IMG/VR virus record: IMGVR_UViG_3300048597_000032
Location: 1-40,827 of that record
DNA: 40,827 nucleotides
Strand: one strand, 5' to 3'
DNA from: a virus
Of the stretch, positions 7,779 through 16,258 are shown piece by piece (position 1 is the stretch's first letter; each line of letters begins with the position of its first letter). The translations under genes were made by a program, and so were the position numbers. Under the pieces are notes generated by a model, which was not told the DNA's origin, did not search any database, and saw nothing but the letters and a program-made list of their open reading frames with translations.

Positions 7779-8729
7779 TCAACGCATGGGGGCGAAGCCG
7801 CCCCAATCGTCATAAGCGCCACCAGTGCGCGGCCCGCCACCAAAGTTGAACCCGCCAAAGAGATTGCCGAGTTGACCACCGGCTAGAGCACCACCGAGGA
7901 ATCCGGCAGCTTGATTGCCTCTAGGTTGTTGTTGGGTCGTACTTCCGCCCATGTTGTTGCCAAACGCCCCTAGAGCCGCTTGCCACTGCCTAAACGGGTG
8001 ATCTTGAGCGCGCATGAATTCGTTTTGAGCCGCGTTCAGGAAGTTCTGACCCTGCTGCTGTTGGAGTCCGCCGATATTCAGCATTTGCTGACCCGGCATG
8101 AATCCGGCCTGGAACATATTCGGGGCCATGCCGAGGGCTTGCATGTATTGGCTGGCGTTAAACTGCCCTGTCTGCTGATCCCGGTTCGCCTGGTTCTCCA
8201 TCAAGTTCTGACGGTTGGTGAAGTCTTGGAACCGGATTTGGTTGGCAGCGTTTGCCATGCCTTCAGAGGCTTGACGAGCAACATTCGCATTGCCGAAGGA
8301 ACCCGAGTTAAAAGCTCCCGTGCCCATCCGGCCCTGCACATCATCTAGGGTCCGATTGACGATGGAATCAACGTACTGGTTCGATTGAGCTAGAGGGTTA
8401 AAGCCGGAACTCACCCGGTTGCCACCACCGAGAACGCCACCCAAACCACCTTGGGCTTGATCGATAAGCCAAGGGTTCTGAGCCCGGCCCATGATCGAGT
8501 CCATGCCCTGAAACTGCGCGTCAGTGAACCCGGCAACAGGGTTGAACGGGAGACCCTGAAACGGCAGGTTCAGCATGTCCATGCCGCGATTTCCAACCGC
8601 TCCGAGAAGCGGCTGAAGCTCCGGGGGGACTTGTTGGGTCGTGGTTTGAGACCCGCCACCCTTGGACCCTCGGGAGCCAAAGAGGCCCCCGAGAAGCGAC
8701 ACGCCTGCCGGAATCAATGCACCTAGCAT
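7779..8729 (-). CDS. Internal virion / ejection protein, Gly/Gln-rich
   Basis: This frame gives 316 aa if it starts at the ATG overlapping the upstream stop (TAATG at 8727-8731). A longer in-frame start at 8822 would overlap the tail hub by 94 nt and is unlikely. Residues 1-25 (MLGALIPAGVSLLGGLFGSR) form a glycine-zipper-like hydrophobic segment. The middle is Asn/Gln-rich with repeated RQNLMENQANRDQQTGQ-type helices, and the end is Gly-rich. This matches small phage ejection proteins with an amino-terminal membrane-seeking segment. The specific homologue is not identified. Confidence 0.6.
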   Translation of the reverse strand: MLGALIPAGVSLLGGLFGSRGSKGGGSQTTTQQVPPELQPLLGAVGNRGMDMLNLPFQGLPFNPVAGFTDAQFQGMDSIMGRAQNPWLIDQAQGGLGGVLGGGNRVSSGFNPLAQSNQYVDSIVNRTLDDVQGRMGTGAFNSGSFGNANVARQASEGMANAANQIRFQDFTNRQNLMENQANRDQQTGQFNASQYMQALGMAPNMFQAGFMPGQQMLNIGGLQQQQGQNFLNAAQNEFMRAQDHPFRQWQAALGAFGNNMGGSTTQQQPRGNQAAGFLGGALAGGQLGNLFGGFNFGGGPRTGGAYDDWGGFAPMR

Positions 8730-10183
8730 TACCTGCTCCCTGCCTGAATAAGGGTCTGGTCTTTTGCGTTGACCCGAACTTGACCCGTGAAGTCGTATTT
8801 GATGCGGTGGAATTTCCCGCACTGCCGAAGATCGAATTTGTTCCTTGCGTTGGTCGGGGTATCCGAACTCGCAATCGTTCCAGAGGCGTCTAAAGAATCG
8901 CCCGCCTCGTCCAAGGTGTAGCCCGTAGCTGTCGCAGTCGTTGGGATCGTCTGGTAACGAAGACGGGTCTCTGTCAGGTGAGACTCTGCGTCTTCAATGC
9001 CCACGTCTTCAGATGTAAACGAAGTCGCCCCCGGGACACCAGAGAGCGTCTGTAGGGTGTTCGACCCGTTGAAGACGGCAACGAATCGGGCTTGAGCGGC
9101 CACCTGCGAGTCAATCGCCCCCACAAGCGCGTCAATTTGACCCGAACCCAAACCGTCAACCGTGAGACCCGGCGAGATGTAGACAAACGCCGTTTGGATC
9201 GTCCCGTAGCTGACTCGACCCCATTGCTTCGTGGTCAGGTGCCAGCAAAGACCGGCATCAAGAGACCCGGAAGACGACACGCTTGGGTAGAAGATGAAGA
9301 CGCGATTCTTTTCCCTGTTGTAAAGGGCACGCGTGTTTTGGATAAAGGCTAGATTGACGTTGTTATAAAACCACTGTCTTACTTGCCCATCCGCAACCGG
9401 AATCGGTCGAGCCCCATCGAACAGCCAGAAGTTGTCCGGACCAACGAAGAACACCCCTTGATCTACGGGGCAGGCAGCGTCTTTGCCCACACACCCGGCT
9501 TTCACCGGAACCTCTTGGAAGCGCCATACCTCCGGGACTCCCACATATTCCCCGAGGAACATCGCATCGCGCTTGAAGATCAACGCGCGGTCTCCAAACT
9601 CAAGCCCTGCGGTAATCGCCCCGTTGTCGTTTCCGAGAAGACGACCCGCGTTCGCCTGAGTGGCAACAGAGGGCGTCCAGGTCGTGTGATCGTTTAATCC
9701 CGAACAAGCCCACTGATCGACAAACGAGTTCGTATTGCAAGCGAAGACGAAGCCACCGCCACCGGCTTGAACGACGAACAAGACCCGCGCTTGTGGGGCT
9801 CCTGAGACCGCAGCGAAAGCACCGGAGGTCGCGGCTTGTAAGGTGTTATTCGGAGATGCCGCTAGGTGTACGTCACCAAATTGAGCGAAGGCCCAAGATG
9901 TGGTGCTTGTGTACGAACCGCCCCCAGCACTCCGGTCGGTCCAACTGGTTCCAGAAAGTTCGTAAATCTTGGTCGCGGACGCGGCAAAGGTCTTGGCCGT
10001 CCCCGCTAGATTCGTCAGCGTCGCCGCTTGAACCGCTGAAGCAGCAAGGTTATTCGCCCCGATAGATACGGCAGTCGGCGCACCTTCCATCCCCGCTTCG
10101 TAAGGGATGAAGTTTGAGCAGTCCGTGATGACGCCGGGGGTTGTGGTCGGTGCGTCGGGAGTAAACCCAAGCAGAGGCGTCAT
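8729..10183 (-). CDS. Tail hub / P22 gp10-like phage stabilisation protein
   Basis: A 484-aa beta-rich protein. It begins with the pattern of P22 gp10-type tail proteins: a D.SNFIPYEAGMEGAPTAV region near residues 20-40 describing nodes of a propeller, then SWAFAQFGDVHLAA (90-105), DHTTWTPS (167-175), and FFVGPDNFWLFDGARPIPVA (about 250-270). It is coupled by ATGA to the upstream adaptor gene. In P22 this protein extends the head-tail channel and holds DNA in. Assignment rests on motif style and gene order. Confidence 0.7.
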   Translation of the reverse strand: MTPLLGFTPDAPTTTPGVITDCSNFIPYEAGMEGAPTAVSIGANNLAASAVQAATLTNLAGTAKTFAASATKIYELSGTSWTDRSAGGGSYTSTTSWAFAQFGDVHLAASPNNTLQAATSGAFAAVSGAPQARVLFVVQAGGGGFVFACNTNSFVDQWACSGLNDHTTWTPSVATQANAGRLLGNDNGAITAGLEFGDRALIFKRDAMFLGEYVGVPEVWRFQEVPVKAGCVGKDAACPVDQGVFFVGPDNFWLFDGARPIPVADGQVRQWFYNNVNLAFIQNTRALYNREKNRVFIFYPSVSSSGSLDAGLCWHLTTKQWGRVSYGTIQTAFVYISPGLTVDGLGSGQIDALVGAIDSQVAAQARFVAVFNGSNTLQTLSGVPGATSFTSEDVGIEDAESHLTETRLRYQTIPTTATATGYTLDEAGDSLDASGTIASSDTPTNARNKFDLRQCGKFHRIKYDFTGQVRVNAKDQTLIQAGSR

Positions 10184-10752
10184 GCCGCCCGCATCCGTAC
10201 CGATCCGGCCCGGTTGCCGTCGTCAATCGCCAGCTTGGCGAACTCGGATTCACTCTGCGCTTGATACTGAGAAGCAGCTGCCGAATCCTTTAGCCAGATC
10301 GCCCCGTAATACAGCGTCAGAAAGAGGTACAGGTTCGGATGCCGAGTCAGCAGCCAATTGGTTGTATTCGTCGCAAGCGGCGGGATCGTCGTGTAGTAAT
10401 CCAGCGTCAAAGGGCCGTATTGCGTTGACGTTCTGATCTGGTCATTGACGATGGTGTAGACCCGTCGTTGTTGGGTCGTGTCCTCAAACGTCCGATACCT
10501 CGGGGGCGCCATGTATTCGACTTCCCCCTGTGTATCCGATAGAGCACGCACCTCGGCAAAGTCAGCCGGGAGGGTTGCGACACCCGAGGTAATTGACAGG
10601 GCCGTGCTGTCCTCGTTCTGAGCGACACGGATGCGACGATTGAACTCGGCTTCTGCCAATGACACGAAGTTCGGAATGACGGCAGTCGCATTGCTCTTAT
10701 TGAGCCAGGATGCGACAGACGTTTGGAGTTCGCTGTAATTGGTCAGGGGCAT
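10180..10752 (-). CDS. Head-to-tail adaptor protein
   Basis: A 190-aa protein beginning MPLTNYSELQTSVASWLNKS, a typical opening of SU10/P22 gp4-class adaptors (SY.EL...V..WLNR). The helix LAEAEFNRRIRV follows near residue 32. A beta region (LTLDYYTTIPPL) and a C-terminal helix (LFLTLYYGAIWLKDSAAASQ) follow in the order expected for a connector ring subunit. It lies directly upstream of the gp10-like hub and after the glycosyl cassette, which interrupts the usual capsid-adaptor neighbourhood. It would bind the portal and start the tail. Confidence 0.75.
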   Translation of the reverse strand: MPLTNYSELQTSVASWLNKSNATAVIPNFVSLAEAEFNRRIRVAQNEDSTALSITSGVATLPADFAEVRALSDTQGEVEYMAPPRYRTFEDTTQQRRVYTIVNDQIRTSTQYGPLTLDYYTTIPPLATNTTNWLLTRHPNLYLFLTLYYGAIWLKDSAAASQYQAQSESEFAKLAIDDGNRAGSVRMRAA

Positions 10753-11412
10753 TTACGGTCCTAGAGGGGAGATTGCGGCGCGATAGTGCTGCCACCACTC
10801 CGGGTCAGTGTCTTTGTATTCAGGAAAGCAAGGCGTGCCAATCGTGTAGTGGCGCAGCTTGTCGCCTTCGCTCAATTCTTCTTCCAGTGCCAGCCGGTTC
10901 CACTCGGGGGGAAGGGTGGCAATGTGCGTGTCATCAAGCCATTGGAACCGATGCAGGAACTCCCCCGAGGCTTTCGCCACGAACTCGGGCGTCAAGACCC
11001 GATGGGGATAAAACCCGCAGTTCCAGACAACGACAGACGACCAATTCTTGCGGGGGTAATCCGCGTTTTTGTTCCCGAGGTACTTAACTGGGTGTTTGGT
11101 CTTGTAATCGTGCTTTACGACTGCGACCCCTTTGTCCCACGGGCACAGGTCAACAAGGTCTTCAATCGGGGCACGAACGATCATGTCCCCGTCCAGAAAG
11201 ACGGCCTTGCCTTTGTATCCAGTTAGATACGGGACAAGAAACCGGGCATAGATGAAGTCGTTCGACCCGTCTCTACGCTCCCCACGGATGGGCGTGAAAC
11301 TCAATCGGTTCGGGTCTTTGCTGCCCGTGATGATGGATTGAACACACGTGTGATAGGCAATCGCTTCTCTCGGGTCAAACCCGATGAAAACTCTTACTTC
11401 TTCACGAACCAC
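10753..11412 (-). CDS. GT8-like glycosyltransferase
   Basis: A 219-aa single-domain enzyme. It begins with VFIGFDPREAIAYHTCVQSI, the nucleotide-sugar-binding start of GT-A/GT8-like enzymes. Residues 74-76 are DGD in AVFLDGDMIV, the metal-binding DxD motif. Residues 95-115 (KHDYKTKHPVKYLG) and NCGF fit the sugar-binding region. The start codon is GTG, overlapping the methyltransferase gene by 19 nt. It is the last of four genes for sugar modification. The donor and acceptor are unknown. Possible targets are a virion protein or host surface sugars. Confidence 0.75.
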   Translation of the reverse strand: MVREEVRVFIGFDPREAIAYHTCVQSIITGSKDPNRLSFTPIRGERRDGSNDFIYARFLVPYLTGYKGKAVFLDGDMIVRAPIEDLVDLCPWDKGVAVVKHDYKTKHPVKYLGNKNADYPRKNWSSVVVWNCGFYPHRVLTPEFVAKASGEFLHRFQWLDDTHIATLPPEWNRLALEEELSEGDKLRHYTIGTPCFPEYKDTDPEWWQHYRAAISPLGP

Positions 11413-11984
11413 GTGTAGTTTTCTCCAAGCTCAACCGCATGGCCGTTCTTCTCGGCCCACTCATCAACTGCTTGTTTAACCCCGAATGGGAACTTCGGGT
11501 GATCGTAGTCATGGCCTGACAACCAACCACCTTTTTTCACCAGCGGCCACCAGGCTTCAATGTCTTCCTTGCACCCTTTGTAAGAGTGGTCCCCGTCGAT
11601 GAACACGAGGTCGAATTGTTCGTCCTCAAACTCCGAGGCACAGTCAACCGAGTGCTTGACTTCGATCTGACGACGGTGGCGGGCAAATTCCGTCTTCAGC
11701 TTGGAAATCTGCCGGTACATCGATTGTTGTTCGACGGTCAGGTTCGTATGAAAGTCTTGCGAGGCTTTGTAGTCCTCCGAGACCTTCAATGTTTCCCACG
11801 GATCAACCATCAACAGCGTCAAATCCGGCCTTGCGGCGAGCAGGATCAACGACAGATCGGCAGCGAATACCCCGATCTCCGCACAACAAGGGTGAGGCGC
11901 GTCGTTCAGTCTTGCAAGGATTTCTCGGGCTCTTTGCCCCGCCGCTGTTTGAGGGACAGGGTAGACGTACTGGATAGCATCCAT
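11394..11984 (-). CDS. SAM-dependent methyltransferase (Methyltransf_24-like)
   Basis: A 196-aa class I methyltransferase. Motif I is CCAEIGVFAADLSL (residues 33-46), with an acidic residue at MVDPWE after strand 2. The motif FDLVFIDGDHSYKGC (124-138) is characteristic of the family that includes sugar and macrocin O-methyltransferases. C-terminal GGWLSGHDYDHP is the usual substrate loop. It overlaps the upstream glycosyltransferase by 79 nt, a very long overlap implying linked translation. Given its neighbours it probably methylates a sugar, but the substrate is inferred. Confidence 0.75.
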   Translation of the reverse strand: MDAIQYVYPVPQTAAGQRAREILARLNDAPHPCCAEIGVFAADLSLILLAARPDLTLLMVDPWETLKVSEDYKASQDFHTNLTVEQQSMYRQISKLKTEFARHRRQIEVKHSVDCASEFEDEQFDLVFIDGDHSYKGCKEDIEAWWPLVKKGGWLSGHDYDHPKFPFGVKQAVDEWAEKNGHAVELGENYTWFVKK

Positions 11985-12571
11985 GCCTTACGTTCGCCTT
12001 TGTAGTGGAGGATGCGGGCGGTTGCCGGCTTGTCCTCGGGTGCTTTGGGTGAGTAGTTCCATTCCTCGCAAGGAAGCTCCAGCACCTTGAACTTCTTTGC
12101 GACATCCCTTACGGAGACCTGATCCCCGTACCAGTCTTGAAGACCGGGGGTCAGTCGCTTGCAATACTTGTAAGCCTCAACCCAAAACTCAGGGTTCTTG
12201 CAGAACATGACGCCGGTGTTGTACGGCATCATCGCTGCAAGGTCTTCGCCCCTCGGACCCCTGACAGACCCCGGAGGGCGCCAGGTCAGGGCCACATCAA
12301 AGTCCTTGGCCCAAATCTCGGAAACATCCTTTTGAAACAGGACGTCCGTATCGACGACGAGAGTCGGCTGCTTCAGCTCCGCAAGGTGCCTCATTCGGTA
12401 GGTCATGAGGCGCTTTTTATCCCAAGGGATACGCCTCACAGCACAGCCGTCAATGACCGGGGATTCATCGTCGGTCATCTGAAGGAACTGATAGCCGAAC
12501 TTCTTTCCTGACTCGACCATTAGGCGAGCCAAAGAAGCGTCGGGGCCTACGTGGAGAAATGCGACAAGCAA
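11906..12571 (-). CDS. GT-A type glycosyltransferase
   Basis: A 221-aa protein starting MLVAFLHVGPDASLARLMVE, with a DTD motif at 74-76 (LVVDTDVLFQ) preceded by KRLMTYRMRHLAEL, as in nucleotide-diphospho-sugar transferases that open host-like oligosaccharides. MMPYNTGVMFCKNPEFW (about 113-130) is the acceptor-side motif, and ARILHYKGERKAW closes the catalytic domain. The last 25 residues overlap the methyltransferase frame and are Ser/Lys-rich, so they may be dispensable. It is coupled to the TPR-transferase gene upstream by a 25-nt overlap. Confidence 0.7.
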   Translation of the reverse strand: MLVAFLHVGPDASLARLMVESGKKFGYQFLQMTDDESPVIDGCAVRRIPWDKKRLMTYRMRHLAELKQPTLVVDTDVLFQKDVSEIWAKDFDVALTWRPPGSVRGPRGEDLAAMMPYNTGVMFCKNPEFWVEAYKYCKRLTPGLQDWYGDQVSVRDVAKKFKVLELPCEEWNYSPKAPEDKPATARILHYKGERKAWMLSSTSTLSLKQRRGKEPEKSLQD

Positions 12572-13884
12572 GGGACGGCCCTTCTAATCGTTTCGATCCA
12601 GGGTTCGTTTTGTCTCTGCCGGAACAAGCGGAGGTCGTACCAAGGGAAAGTCTCTTGGCCGTACAACCAAATATGCCGGTGAGGAACGAACGTCAAAGTT
12701 GGTTTCCCAAGAGCACCCGCAAGGTGATGGGCGGAACCGTGTATGCCGATGACCATATCCAACTCAGCAACCAAAGCCGCCGCGTCGTCATAGTCTTGAT
12801 TCTTCTCAATCCACTTATTCGACCGAACGGGCGTGCCGCTCAGGTCTTCGGGCTTATGGGCAAGCGAAATCCAGTCCGCGTCTATCGCGTCAAACATCGG
12901 CCAGAAGGCTTGAACACCCACCTTGCGAGGGGATGCGAGGTAATGCTTACCCCCTCCCGTCCACGTAATGCCAATCTTCGGGCGCTTGCCCATTGCGTCC
13001 AACCAGCCCCGGAACATGGCGCGCCTATCAGGGTCAGCCACGAGATAGGGCTTACGGGGGAACGCTTCTTTACTGTTCCGGTAGAACTTGGGAAGGTGCG
13101 CAATCCCACAAGACGCGTCAATCTTGTACTTGTTCGGCCATTCGACCGGCTCAATCCTTCGCGTCCCGTACACGTCGGCATACGGGAACGAGCGCCGAAA
13201 GAGTCCTTCTAGACGGGGATCGCATTCAACGATCAACCGCGCGTCTTTGGATGCATCTTCAAGGCATGAGGCATACATGATCTCGTCTCCGAGACCCTGC
13301 TCTCCATAGACGACGACCGTCTTGCCTTTCTCCCCCTGCCAACGGGGCTCGCCTTGGTACTGGATCGCCTTTCTAAACTTGCGGCCGATCTGGTATTCAA
13401 AGCCCTTCCAACCCGCTTCCCAATTGCCTAGAGCCAGGTTTGCTATGCCGTGGTTCGATTGGGCTGAAGCGTTCTCAGGGTCCAGAGCGACGGCTTTTGT
13501 CGTCCACTCCAGCCCTTCTTTCCACTTGCTTTCGTTCAGGAGGGTATTGGCAATATTTGCCATGTACCCGCCTTTCTCGGGGTGAATCTTGTGCGCCTTG
13601 AGATAGAACGTCCGGGCCTTCTCGTTCTGCCCCGTTCCCTCCCAGCACATCCCCAAGTTGTTCAGGATCGTTGCCGACTTCTGTAGGAGGCTGTCCGCCC
13701 GCTCATACAGAACCCGCGCAACCCCCCACTGTTCGGCCTTCAGGTGAAGTTCACCGAGAAGGCAGATCGCGTGGGCATTGTCTGGATAGTCGTTTGCAAG
13801 GGCCAAGGCAGCGTCATAGGCCCCATCATCCAACTGCGCGGCGAGGTCTCTCGCCTTGTCGTACCGCTTTTTAAATTCGTCCAC
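12547..13884 (-). CDS. TPR protein fused to a GT9/heptosyltransferase-like domain
   Basis: A 445-aa two-part protein. Residues 30-165 hold tetratricopeptide helices (AICLLGELHLKAEQWGVARV; ATILNNLGMCWEGTGQNEKA; ASAQSNHGIANLALGNWEAG). From about 185 a GT-B fold begins: VVVYGEQGLGDEIMYASCLE (190-209), KIGITWTGGGKH (303-314), and VIGIHGSAHHLAGALGKPTL (378-397), the nucleotide-binding end of heptosyltransferase/GT9-like enzymes. TPR-GT fusions can modify proteins or lipopolysaccharide. It lies straight after the capsid genes, overlapping the small head protein by 14 nt, so it is co-expressed with virion proteins. Confidence 0.75.
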   Translation of the reverse strand: MDEFKKRYDKARDLAAQLDDGAYDAALALANDYPDNAHAICLLGELHLKAEQWGVARVLYERADSLLQKSATILNNLGMCWEGTGQNEKARTFYLKAHKIHPEKGGYMANIANTLLNESKWKEGLEWTTKAVALDPENASAQSNHGIANLALGNWEAGWKGFEYQIGRKFRKAIQYQGEPRWQGEKGKTVVVYGEQGLGDEIMYASCLEDASKDARLIVECDPRLEGLFRRSFPYADVYGTRRIEPVEWPNKYKIDASCGIAHLPKFYRNSKEAFPRKPYLVADPDRRAMFRGWLDAMGKRPKIGITWTGGGKHYLASPRKVGVQAFWPMFDAIDADWISLAHKPEDLSGTPVRSNKWIEKNQDYDDAAALVAELDMVIGIHGSAHHLAGALGKPTLTFVPHRHIWLYGQETFPWYDLRLFRQRQNEPWIETIRRAVPCLSHFST

Positions 13885-14191
13885 TGCTAGTCCGCAGGTA
13901 ACGGTACTCCGGGTCGTTTAGTTTTCTTTCAATTGCCTTGGTGGCGTTCTTGTCAAAGATATTGACGCCCTCTTGCATCCATTTCAAAACAACAGCCTCG
14001 GGAATACGGGCTGCGTGATAGAAGCCGCTTTTAATGCCGCGCTTCTTGTAGCCCTCGTCGTTGAACAGTTCTTTGTTCTGCTCAAGGATCGGCGCAATGT
14101 TTTGTCGGGTCTGGTAAGTCGCTTTGCCGTCTGCGACTTCAAGCCAGGTTTCAACCCCGGTCAGTTCGTCGTAATTAACGAGGATGGGCAT
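13871..14191 (-). CDS. Small head-associated protein, unknown
   Basis: A 106-aa protein after the major capsid gene, beginning MPILVNYDELTGVETWLEVA. The amino half reads as short strands around YQTRQNIAPILEQNKELFND, and the rest is helical and basic (PEAVVLKWMQEGVNIFDKNA; KAIERKLNDPEYRYLRTSSG). It lies below the capsid terminator, so it is made only from read-through transcripts, which suits a low-copy head-completion or cement component. No family is recognised with certainty. Confidence 0.6.
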   Translation of the reverse strand: MPILVNYDELTGVETWLEVADGKATYQTRQNIAPILEQNKELFNDEGYKKRGIKSGFYHAARIPEAVVLKWMQEGVNIFDKNATKAIERKLNDPEYRYLRTSSGRI

Positions 14192-14192
14192 G

Positions 14193-14224
14193 AAAAAGGG
14201 GGCGAGGTTGTTAGCCCCGCCCCC
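14193..14224 (-). terminator. Rho-independent terminator after the major capsid gene
   Basis: GGGGGCG (14198-14204) pairs with CGCCCCC (14218-14224) across a 13-nt loop. In the minus direction the stem is followed by five T (14197-14193). It lies 7 nt after the capsid stop and would raise capsid mRNA over downstream genes while letting part of the transcription through. Confidence 0.8.
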
Positions 14225-14230
14225 AGTCAG

Positions 14231-15220
14231 TTACGCCGTGAAGCTTTGGAGCTTGGCGTGTGCGTTCGGGTTGTCCACCACCAGCGTGCATTCGGTGATG
14301 ATCTGGCCCTTCTCAGCGTCGCCGGTCTTCGCAAGCTTCTCGTACTTGATCGGGCGCAGGAACGCGACCGACACATAGTCCGGATCAACGCAGAAGATCG
14401 CCTGGTCACGCTGATAGCGGTTCAGAACCACCGAGTGCTCACCGAAGTCGGAGATGTAGACATCCACCGCACCGACCACAACACCTTGGTTCTTGCCCTT
14501 CTGGCTGTTGTACGTGCCAGCGTAGGACGAGGCGCCCGCAAAAGCGGCAAACTTCCGCTTCTGGATTGCCGAGGCCATGATGATGCGGGGATCGCCGCCG
14601 TCTTCCCACGCCAACTGAAGCGCGGTCAGAACGTCCGCTTCCGTCAGGGTCGAGGCCGTGCCGTCCACCGGGGCCACCCAGTCGCCCGAGCTGTAGCCCA
14701 GGGTCGTGGTCGTGGTGTTCGACAGCGCGCCTTTGACAGCGTTGCCACGGGCCGTCAAAGTGGCAATGGTCGACTCCAGGCCGCCCATCGTGCGGGGCAC
14801 GTTGTCCGAACCGGCCGACGACGACTGGTTGCGAACCAAAGCGAACTCGATGTCGCGCTTGATCTCTTTGCCGCGCTTGGCAATTTGATAAGCGAATTCC
14901 TCGTCACGCCCGTATTTACGCACAGCGTCAGCCGTGCCCGAAACCATCACGCGCTTCACGAAGATTTGCGTGCGGTTCGACAAGACCGTGGTCGGGGTCA
15001 CGGTGGCAAACGTGCCATCGTCGCCTTCAATCTGCGCGTTCTGCGCGGCAGCGTCCAGCGTGTCGGTCTGCCACTGATGGTTGGTGTTGCTGGCCTTCTT
15101 CCGCTTCGCCATCGTCAGAAGCGGCGTGTCGGTCGGGGTGATGTTGAAGATGATGTCTTCAACGTCCTCAGCGATACCGGCAATGTCGTAGGTCTGATTA
15201 GTACCAAAAAGTTGCGGCAT
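14231..15220 (-). CDS. Major capsid protein (DUF5309/SU10-like HK97 fold)
   Basis: A 329-aa protein starting MPQLFGTNQTYDIAGIAEDV, followed by DIIFNITPTDTPLLTMAKRK and the HQWQTDTLDAA motif (residues 25-60). This amino end is characteristic of the DUF5309 (SU10-type) major capsid family. The middle holds RTQIFVKRVMVSGTADAVRK and RDIEFALVRNQ. The C-terminal domain includes YISDFGEHSVVLNRYQRDQA and VDPDYVSVAFLRPIKYEKLA, matching family length and order. It lies 2 nt from the scaffold stop and is followed by a strong terminator, as expected for the most abundant virion protein. Confidence 0.9.
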   Translation of the reverse strand: MPQLFGTNQTYDIAGIAEDVEDIIFNITPTDTPLLTMAKRKKASNTNHQWQTDTLDAAAQNAQIEGDDGTFATVTPTTVLSNRTQIFVKRVMVSGTADAVRKYGRDEEFAYQIAKRGKEIKRDIEFALVRNQSSSAGSDNVPRTMGGLESTIATLTARGNAVKGALSNTTTTTLGYSSGDWVAPVDGTASTLTEADVLTALQLAWEDGGDPRIIMASAIQKRKFAAFAGASSYAGTYNSQKGKNQGVVVGAVDVYISDFGEHSVVLNRYQRDQAIFCVDPDYVSVAFLRPIKYEKLAKTGDAEKGQIITECTLVVDNPNAHAKLQSFTA

Positions 15221-15222
15221 TT

Positions 15223-16227
15223 CTACTTACCTCGTCTCATGCGCGCCAAGATCGCAGCGGATGCATCGCGGATGTGATGCGTTTTGGCCAACCGCTTGTC
15301 GGCCTCGTCAATCGCTACTTTCTTGGTGCTTGTTTGGGATGCCGATGAACCCGGTGCGAGGGTTTTCGGCGCTTGGGTCACCTTCTTGGTGACTGCGGGC
15401 TTCTTCGCCTGAAGGTCGTCAAACTGCTTTGCTTTCCAGAATGCGACCGCGAGCGATGGATGCTCAAGAATGGCGAGACTCAGCGTCTCAGTCGGGATGT
15501 CGTAAGCCCGTTCGGCGTATTTCGCCAATTCGACATCAACCGACGATCCAGGCGTATACCCTTGGATGCGCTCTGACAGGTACTTGGCGGCAGCTTCATG
15601 CTTTTGCGTCACGTACTGTTGTCGCTTCGATTGGTATTCCTGATTCAACTGTTGCAACTCGGCATAGACCGCTTGGCCCTTGCTTTGGAGTTCATACAGT
15701 GAGGCTTGATATTGAGCCGCCTGCCCAGGGTTCGTCCTCCACAGTTCGGGGAGGGCTTGCACGATTGCCCTAGCTTGGCTATCCAGATTGTGAAGCTCCG
15801 CTTGCTTGGCAAAACCCACCTGTTGCATCTGACGCTCGAATTGCACAGCTTGCCGTTCGGCTTCAATCGCCTTGCGGTGCTCTGCGACCTCTTGCGTCTT
15901 GCGGGTGTAGTCCGCTTGCCTAAGCAGTGCGTCTTTGATCTTGGCGGGAACTTTCAGTTTCTCGCCTTCGTACTCAACCTCTACGGAGTCGTCCACTTCC
16001 TCGGCTTGTCCCTCGTCGGGGGCTTCGGTCGCTTCTTCCTCGGTAGATGGCGATTCTTGGTCGTCCTCTGCCTGCGGCTCGGGCTGCTCAGGTTCTTCCT
16101 GAGACTTGCGAAGCCGACCAAGAATGCTTTCCGCTGCTTCTTCTTCCGTGATTCCCACGTTGCCCGCACCAAAGACGGCGGGGCCTTGCGTCGGGGCCGC
16201 TGGGGCTTGTCCGTTTTCCATAGTCAC
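15223..16227 (-). CDS. Capsid scaffolding protein
   Basis: A 334-aa, strongly charged protein. Residues 40-85 are almost entirely acidic (EEPEQPEPQAEDDQESPSTE). Residues 85-115 form a recognisable unit (VEYEGEKLKVPAKIKDALLR, then QADYTRKTQEVAEHRKAIEA). Long coiled-coil helices follow, and the end is short and basic (HHIRDASAAILARMRRGK), as in scaffolds that bind coat protein through a basic tail. It is immediately upstream of the capsid gene. Start choice is between GTG at 16227 and ATG at 16221, with AGGTG close by. Confidence 0.85.
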   Translation of the reverse strand: MTMENGQAPAAPTQGPAVFGAGNVGITEEEAAESILGRLRKSQEEPEQPEPQAEDDQESPSTEEEATEAPDEGQAEEVDDSVEVEYEGEKLKVPAKIKDALLRQADYTRKTQEVAEHRKAIEAERQAVQFERQMQQVGFAKQAELHNLDSQARAIVQALPELWRTNPGQAAQYQASLYELQSKGQAVYAELQQLNQEYQSKRQQYVTQKHEAAAKYLSERIQGYTPGSSVDVELAKYAERAYDIPTETLSLAILEHPSLAVAFWKAKQFDDLQAKKPAVTKKVTQAPKTLAPGSSASQTSTKKVAIDEADKRLAKTHHIRDASAAILARMRRGK

Positions 16228-16258
16228 CTAGAAGCCCTTGCGGGCAGGGTTGATGCGG

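Noticed and set aside
13973-15277. 434-aa plus-strand ORF antisense to the capsid gene
   Set aside because: It is the complement of strongly coding minus-strand genes and has the composition of a reverse-frame shadow.
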